Source of the DNA: Imbricaverruca yamaguchii | Lineage: Eukaryota; Arthropoda; Thecostraca; Neoverrucidae | Direction: 5' to 3' | Assembly: GCA_034440575.1 (NCBI GenBank) | Contig: JAOTOL010001563.1 | Coordinates: 1,262,001 to 1,326,000, forward strand | Length of the DNA: 64,000 bases | In this document: in pieces, positions 12,701 to 21,700 of the stretch | Numbering within the stretch: position 1 is the first letter of the stretch | Layout: the number at the start of each line of letters is the position of its first letter | Translations under genes and position numbers: made by a program | Notes under the pieces: generated by a model | Told to the model about the DNA's origin: nothing | Databases searched by the model: none | The model's input: the letters and a program-made list of their open reading frames with translations, nothing else

Positions 12701-15700
12701 ACAGAAATCATCCGAACCTATCTGCCGACGTTATAAGAAGTACTTTCGATTCATTTCTGATACACCCAGCTGGCTTACATCTCTTAACGTCACCACCCTC
12801 AAGGTCAGAAGTTCAAGTGATTAGCGAGGCTCGAACTCACAACCCTAGCAAGCCCTACCTACGAGTCGGACACCCTGGACACTACTCCACTGGCTCCATA
12901 TCGCCGGGTATTTTTGCTCGCCGACACCGAACAGATACAGAAATTCTGGCGGACCGTCACCGCCAGCTGCGGCGGAGCCGCTCACCATGTGTTGATCTCC
13001 CTGCTCTCCTTCTCAGGAGGCATCTTGAGCTGCGAGCTGTCCACCATGTGACACTGGTAGTCGGCCAGACAGAACACGTCTGGACATTTGAGGATCTGGT
13101 TGATGTACGACAGCTGTGGGAAGGTAGACACTGGTCACCATCCGCGGTCGACGAACGTGCGCGGCTGCCATCGTCCAGGCAAGCTCAGCGTTCCAAGTAG
13201 ACAGAAACAGAGCAGTTAGGACATACATCGCAGCGCACGGCACACATCACCTGACGGCTGTACTGTGTACATTGATATGATGTGCATCTTGGAGCGTGGA
13301 ACACATTTAAGGCGGGCTAAACTATCTCGAGAATATCCCAGAACTGAGAACATGCGGACACCCTGTTTACACCAAACTCAACCGTGCCTGGCATTCTTCG
13401 CACGCGATGGAGCACCTCGCCCGCCTCATTTTCATCACTCCCAGAAACGGAGAATAACACCCACCGAAGAACCCACCACTGTCGACGCCCTCACAGACCG
13501 CGCAGAGGCCTTACGCAACCGACAGTCGTCACCACAATACCCGGCTGACGCAATCGACACTCGATTGTCGGTACAATGCCCGACGGAAGGCCTAGGCACT
13601 CGATCGTCGGCACCACAACAGCGCTAAAATAATGATTTCTCGTTAGGTGAGAGATGTGGAAACGAGTACGGCAGGGTGTCCAAATCGCCATGGAAGCAAT
13701 GTTATCTATAATCGTGTAAGCCGTGCAAACCCAGTGGTGAGATAATTGCGTACATATGACTCAGTTTTGCGCGTTTTGAAAGGCACTTTATCAGCAGATA
13801 CCGACATCAACGAAAACGATGCAAACACATGCTATAAACTGGCAATGTATAAAATAGCACATCATAGATAATCGAAATTGCCGAAAGATAACCGAAATTG
13901 CGTCAAGAGATTCATTTATCACGATTTGAGATCCGTTATGGTGAGGAAAATTCTGATACTTGTGAACTGGAAACATTTAGAAACGAGGCATGCAGACTTC
14001 ATAAACATGCACCAAGAAGCACGATGGGAATATTTATTTCGGGAAGGATGTCGATTATTTCTTTATTAAGTGGTATATTCCACCCTATTTCGCGAATAAT
14101 TTATCACTGCGCCAGAATACCCGGGCAGAAGCCCTGAGCACTCGATCGTCATCACACAAAGCCATGGGCACTCGGCGGTCGGCACAATACCCGGTGGAAG
14201 CCCTGGACACTCGGCTGTCGGCACCCCAATACCGGCCGTCGGCACCCCAATACCTGGAGGAAGCCATGGGCACTCGATCGTCGCCATAATACCCGGCAGA
14301 AGCCCTGGACACTCGACCGTCGGCACCCCAATACCCGGCGGAAGCCCTGCTCACCTGACTGTCTGCGTTCTTCCAGACCCGGTACAACACCTCCACCGGG
14401 AACTGGTCGGCTCGCACACCCTGCAGCTGCAGGCCCAGCCGCAGCGCCTGCGTCAGCATGTAGAAGGCGGTGCGGTCCTTGACCTGGAAGCCCGGGTGGT
14501 CCAGATGGTACACCACCTCCTTCCACTGGATCGTCGGCGCCTGAGGGGAGTGAAGAGAGCTCAGCTACAGTGCCAGAGTGGGCTGAGTGACAGGAACACA
14601 GCCATACCTCCATCCAGTACACACAGCGACACAGGCCCAGAGAAAAGTCATTCTCACCAAACAACAGCATCACAAATGTTAAGGGAGACATTCATTCGAC
14701 CCAATCTCATTGCTATTACAGATGAAAATCACTTCTCCCTACGATAAATTTTGTTACATGCATATATTGGGGTTGGACTATTAGGCTCACATATATAGTT
14801 ATAGATTATATATGTGGTGGTTGTGGATTGGTGTTTAAGCCTTCGCCTATGTGCGGCAATTGGCTACCTTTTCCAGTAGAGGTGGATGGTGCGACCCTCT
14901 GGTGTTTCGAAATCAAACGTTCTGGAGAGACGAAACAAAAACGGGGGGTGGGGAGGAAACAACGCGATTGATACCCGATTTTTGTACCTGGAGATGTGGC
15001 CCTCCAGGTCAGATCAACAGTCGCAAATAAAACAGGCAAATTTTCGCAAAGATCGATACATCACAATTTGTTCCCAAGCGTTTCCTAAATTGCGAAAGAT
15101 ATACACTTTTAGATATTATCAGGGTGTTCGTTTACGAACGTAACCATCTCACGCTCTCCTTAAAGCATAGGCCACGGATCAGGTCAGCCCAACGGCCGAC
15201 CCCGCCTATGAAAACCTGATAAAATGCTGGTTATATCACTGTTTCCACCAAACCAAAGGTGAAATCAGATTTAGAAATCGACATAACCCCAGACATTCTG
15301 TCAAACTAAGCTACCCCAAATCAACTAGAACAATGGCCTAGAATGGCCTTGTAATTGTGTAGGGACAATTCTCTAATTGTCCAGGTAAAATCATCCAATA
15401 GCAATAGTCACCCACTGGCCAAAACCACACTCGGCTGGGGGTCGATTGCTATAAGCCGACAGCCACCAGTTGAAAGTAGCAGGCCGAACCAAGACCCACT
15501 ACGACATACTGATCGGCACAGGGCTTTGGAGTGCCAGTCCTATGTCAGCTAGACGTAAAATGTGATATAGCGGACCGAGCTGATGTTGACTGATGACGAT
15601 ACATGGACGCCAAACGACATGCGACGCTGATGCACCATATAGCTCAAATGACTAACGATCGAGTTAGTGTGCGCCCAAACTTCTATTAGATACAAGATAC

Positions 15701-18700
15701 ATATTGAGGGAGGGAGAGGACAAGATAACAAGATCACACAAGAAGTTAGGAGTTGGAATTCTGTGGATGTAAAACTGGTACGTCTAGAGTACATAAGGCG
15801 GATATCGAGGTCATAATTAAATATTCAGATGCTATGTCAATATGCAAACCCATGATTTTTTTTCGATGGACAAAGGAGAACAATGGACTTCATTCTGATT
15901 CTTTCACTTGACTTAAGGACATTGCTTGATCTTTGTACATCTTTGTAACACCATGATCAATCACAATGACTTTGAATGATTATGGAAACAATGGTTTGAT
16001 TTCAGTGCTCTCAAAATACTCTGAGTTAGGTTGATGTGAGAAAACAATGCCAGTGATGAAAAAAATGTAGGAAGCAGGTACCTATACATACATTTTGGGA
16101 CACATTGAATGCTGATTCCCAACTAGAGCTGTCAAATTTAGATGAATAAGAGATAATTTCATGTGTGAATAAAATAAAATGCATATTATTTTTGTATGGA
16201 ATATCTACAGCAAAGAGAACTAGATGGATCCTTCAGGATCGTATCCTCAAACATGCACACATGCACAACACTGACTAATAGCTGATATAAGGATGTAGGA
16301 AAGACATCTAAAGCAATGTAAAAAAGAGCTGTCGGGTGTCAGTTTTCATCCAACTGCAGGGACTTGAGAACTCTGATCCCTGTACATAGCCAATTCATGG
16401 TAGCCATAAAATGAACATACTGCAAGGAAATACACCACGAGCTCATCTTCCTGGTCATATTTGAGCAAATCGTATGTTCCGCCGAACTAATAGTGCCACC
16501 GTACAGCGGACACATCCCATGCACCGCCCCTGTCCCACACAAGACTGGACCCGAGGCGATAGTGCCACTCACCAGCTCGTGCACCGCCTGCACAAACACC
16601 TCGACGTTCCAGGTCTGCGGGCCGTCCTTTGGCTTGTCGGCGGCCCAGATGGAGGCGGCCGGCTGCAGACTCTGTATGGGTATCTGGTCGGCCAGGCCGG
16701 TGTAGGTGCGCACCATGGCGCCCAGACAGCGCGCCACCGCCGGCGCCGTCACCTCGCTGGCGCCGTGGTTGACCAGGTGGCGGCGGCACTCCTCCACAGA
16801 CGCGCACAGGTTGTAGCCCACCTCCAGCACAAAGTCGGCCAGCGAGCCGTCCAGCTGACGGCAGACACACAGTCAGCTGGCACGTCCCCACAGTCAGCTG
16901 GCACGTCCCCACAGTCCGCCGGCACGTCCCGACAGTCAGGTGACACGTCCCCACAGTCCGCCGCCACGTCCCCACAGTCCGCCGGCACGTCCCCACAGTC
17001 TACCGCCACCTCCCCACAGTCTACCGCCACCTCCCCACAGTCCGCCGGCACGTCCACACAGTCCGCCGCCACATCCCCACAGTCTGCCGGCACGTCCCCA
17101 CAGTCCGCCGCCACGTCCCCACAGTCCGCCGGCACGTCCCCACAGTCCGCCGCCACCTCCCCACAGTCTACCGCCACCTCCCCACAGTCTACCGCCACCT
17201 CCCCACAGTCTACCGCCACCTCCCCACAGTCCGCCGGCACGTCCACACAGTCCGCCGCCACGTCCCCACAGTCCGCCGGCACGTCCCCACAGTCCGCCGG
17301 CACGTCCCCACAGTCTACCGCCACCTCCCCACAGTCCGCCGCCACGTCCCCACAGTCCGCCGGCACGTCCACACAGTCCGCCGCCACATCCCCACAGTCT
17401 GCCGGCACGTCCCCACAGTCCGCCGCCACGTCCCCACAGTCCGCCGGCACGTCCCCACAGTCCGCCGGCACGTCCCCACAGTCTGCCGGCACGTCCCCAC
17501 AGTCTGCCGGCACGTCCCCACAGTCTGCCGGCACGTCCCCACAGTCTCCGCCGGCACGTCCCCACAGTCTGCCGCCACGTCCCCACAGTCTGCCGGCACG
17601 TCCCCACAGTCCGCTGGCACGTCCCCACAGTCCGCCGGCACGTCCACACAGTCCGCCGCCACGTCCCCACAGTCTGCCGGCACCCCCCCCCAGTCTGCCG
17701 GCACGTACCCACAGTCTGCCGGCACGTCCACACAGTCCGCCGCCACGTCCCCACAGTCTGCCGGCACCCCCCCAGTCTGCCGCCCCCCCAGTCTGCCGGC
17801 ACGTACCCACAGTCTGCCGCCACGTCCCCACAGTCTGCCGGCACATCCCACAGTCTGCCGGCATGTCCCGCCAGCCCCCAACAACGCCGACATTCTCTAC
17901 GACGCAGTAAACACAGCATAATGAAGCGTCATCAATATACCTTGCTGTTCACGGGTGAAAAAACGAACGTGATGACTGCCGAGCCTAAATTCGCGATTTC
18001 TTCCATCCAACATCATCCAACATCTTTAAACATCTTCGACATCAAACATTTGGACAAAAGCAGGCGGGAAGTGGCAATCACTGTACTACGGATATCTGGA
18101 CCAGCAGTGTTGCCCAGACAGACACAGGTTGTCTGACAGCCCAGACAGTCACGTCACTTGCTGGGTAGACTGTTGGATTATTGGACGTCACCGGGCGTCG
18201 ACTGCGGGCGAACACAGGGCGAGTCCAGTCTGTGCGGGGATGTGGCGAGTCACGACCCGCAGCCGCCGGCCACTCTCACCAGGTTCTTGGCCATGTTGCC
18301 GGCGCTGCGGATCTTGTTGACGGGGATGTCAGAGCTCTCAGCGTAGATGAGCGGCGCGAGCACGACGGGCACCAGCTCGCGTGGGAAGTCGCGTCTGATC
18401 GCCTCTAGGAAGGTGTCCTGCGCGTCCGCCGCCTGAACAACACGGCGGACAGCTGTCGTTATCCGCCTCTTCTACACGGCTAACAGCGCACTGGGCGCAC
18501 AGTGCCAGGCAAGTATCAAAACAAGTAAAAGTGTTTTTAAGGAGCAATGCACACTGGCAGTGACATGTTCGGCTGACTAACATCTGCCACAACAATGGAG
18601 TGCTAGCAGGGCACAGGCTACATGGCCTCAGCATGAGGATGGCAGTTTGTCCGGCAAACATCAAGCCACTCTATAGTGACAGGGATGAGAGGTCATAGCT

Positions 18701-21700
18701 TGGAGGTGCAGCAATAGCTGCCAGTGACAGCCAGTACGGCCGAGGCTATGTCATAGAGAAGACGTGCGTGCTGCGGAAGCGGGAACTGAATGAGATGCCG
18801 GGGCAGGGGTGTCGGAAAAGGGCACCAGACTTCGAAGCACCTTGATTGATTGTTTGGGTTTAAAGGCGCGCCGACTACAGGGCCATTGGGCACCCATATC
18901 CGAAATACCTTGTCAAGCTGATCGGGAGGAGCGTACAGTAGCCACGAGACGAGGTGGTGCAGTAGCTCCGGCGACGACTCGTGCAGACCGCCCTCCTCGG
19001 CGGCGCTCAGCACGTCAGCTGCGGACCCGTCAGCCGCCAGTCGTCAGACGTCAGCCGTCAGCCGTCAGCCCACAGCAGAGACCCACACACAGCAGACGAC
19101 TCATATACACAACGGAAGATCCACATACAGTGGGGGACCCAGAAACAGCAGGGTACTCATACGCACCATGGTAGATCCACATACAGTGGGGGACCCAGAA
19201 ACAGCAGGGTACTCATACGCACTATGGTAGATCCACATAGTGGGGGACCCAGAAAGAGCAGGGTACTCATACGCACTATGGTAGATCCACACACAGTGGG
19301 GGACCCAGAAACAGCAGGGTACTCATACGCATCATGGTAGATTCACATATAGCAGGGGACCCACACAGCAGGCTACTCATGCACACCATGATATATCCAC
19401 ACATGGTGGGCTACCCATACACACCATGACAGATCCACACATCATGGAAGATCCACATACAGCAGGGAGCCACACACAGTAGGCAACTCATAAATATTTT
19501 ATGTGGGCATTACTAGCTTGATTTCTGTGGGCGTTACTAGCTTGCTAGCTGTCCACTGATTTCCCATGGTTGCATTTCATCTTTACTAATTTGTGGTGGT
19601 CTACCTGCACAAAAAAAGAAGAAAAACCCAGTAGGGATGCAAATTGCATTGATATAATCACATTTTATTGTATTTCTTGCTTGCATCCCGAGGCACCCTT
19701 GTGCTGGCTTCACTGATCTATGGGCAGCTCACCATGGAAAACCTCACATTGGAAGACCAAATAAAGGTGCATACAGCCAAAATGAGACAGGCTGCTGTTG
19801 CATCTGATATGGGGACAATTAAAAAAAAACATGATAGATCCACATAAAGCAGGGACCCACACACAGCAGGCTACTCATAAATACCATGGCAGATACACAT
19901 ACAGCAGGGACCCACACACGGCTGAGCAGATTCACATATAACAGTGGTACACAAACCATGGGCAGTGGAATACTCACACACAGCAGGAATCAATGAACAA
20001 CATATAAGCAAAGAGCAGGGCATCTCTAGACAGCAACACTGATACAAATAAGGGTAGGTGGTCCATATAAAGCAGTTTATCCACACATAGCCACATACAG
20101 CCTGGGGTGCACATAGATACATTTATCCACTGGTAACAGGAACACGCAGAAATGAGATCCACCAATAATAGCGAATTGTAGACATCTGGCGACAACAAGC
20201 CCACCCGACAACTGACCATCCAATGAGTCGCACGTCTGGCGCCAACAAGCCCACCCGACAACTGACCATCCAATGAGTCGCACGTCTGGCGCCAACAAGC
20301 CCACCAGACAACTGACCATCCAATGAGTCGCACGAGGATATGGTTGGTTATTTGGGCTTTCGGGCGCATCGACTGCGTTGGTCATACAGCGCCCAGCACG
20401 AGGATATGGACGATGCACCACACAGACCACCCAGTCTACATATCGTGGTGTAGACTGGGTGGTCTGTGTAACCACGAGCTCTCCGCCGCGCAGGCACCCA
20501 CCCGAGTCGATGTAGTTTTTGATGAGGTCGGGCAGCCGCTGCTGGATGAACTGTTCGGCGCAGTGCACGGTGTCCGGGTGGGACGAGTGCAGCAGTGCGA
20601 TGGCGAACGCCACCTCCTCGGGCTTCTTCAGCTTCAGCGTCCGCGACAGCTCCTGCAGCAGCCTGTCCGGCCGGTTCTGCACACACGCGGCGAGAGACGA
20701 GAAGGTGTCAGACACGGCAGGTGTCACCGTTTCTGGCCGGACTTATGCCTAAATATGATTGATTATCATTGTTGAGCATCTCGAAGCCGAGTTGTTCTAT
20801 ACGGTTCACACATGACGTACAGTTACTACTTGGGTTAAACCGGGAAGATATGCAACATAATGATTAACACGGATTCAGGTAGTATTTGTAGGTTTTCAAC
20901 GTCTAATTCGTTAATAATTTTAACACAATGTCGACATAATTCGTTATTTGGGGTTAATGGCGCTGCGATACCGAACATGGCGATTATTAATGCCAATAGC
21001 TTAATTTGCTCTTTCAGAACCCTATGAAAAACGCCACAAGAATTATATGACCCTAAATCCGGTATATATCAGATATCCAAATATGCTTTATGAATGAATG
21101 ATATGTGAGTCATCTGTTATCAAGTCCCGACATGCTAAGCTCCGTGTACTATTTCCATAAAACAGCTTTCGCTTCCCTGAGAAGCATTGACACAATAAAA
21201 GTACAGGTCGCACCATCAGGGTCCATAAGTGACGGGGAAAACTTTGTGTACATTGCCACAGGGAGGACATTGGTGGGTAGCAACTGCATGGCAGCTGTGT
21301 AATCTACACAGGGTCACCTGATCACTCCTGGATTTGCGATGGCACGAAGACCAATATTCAAGGTGTGGCTTCATTGCATGGAACTGATTGATGGAATATG
21401 CATTCCAGGCTACTTAGCTATTAACATAGCAGGAAATTCTGGTGGTGTGGTCCCTAGTCGGAAGTGAGAAGACACGGGGGATTCTGGGTACCTTATTTTG
21501 CCGGGAAACCGGCCGGCTTATTTCTTTATAGTCCGGCATGGCTCGGTAATCAGCAAAAACGTGTCTCCCACCTCAGTGTTAAGTGGTAAACATGTCTCTC
21601 ATCTCAGTGTCAAGTAGTGAACATGTTTCCAAACTCAGTGCCAAATAATGCACGTTTTTCCATTTCAGTGACAAGTGGTGAATGCTGTCCACAGTTCAGC

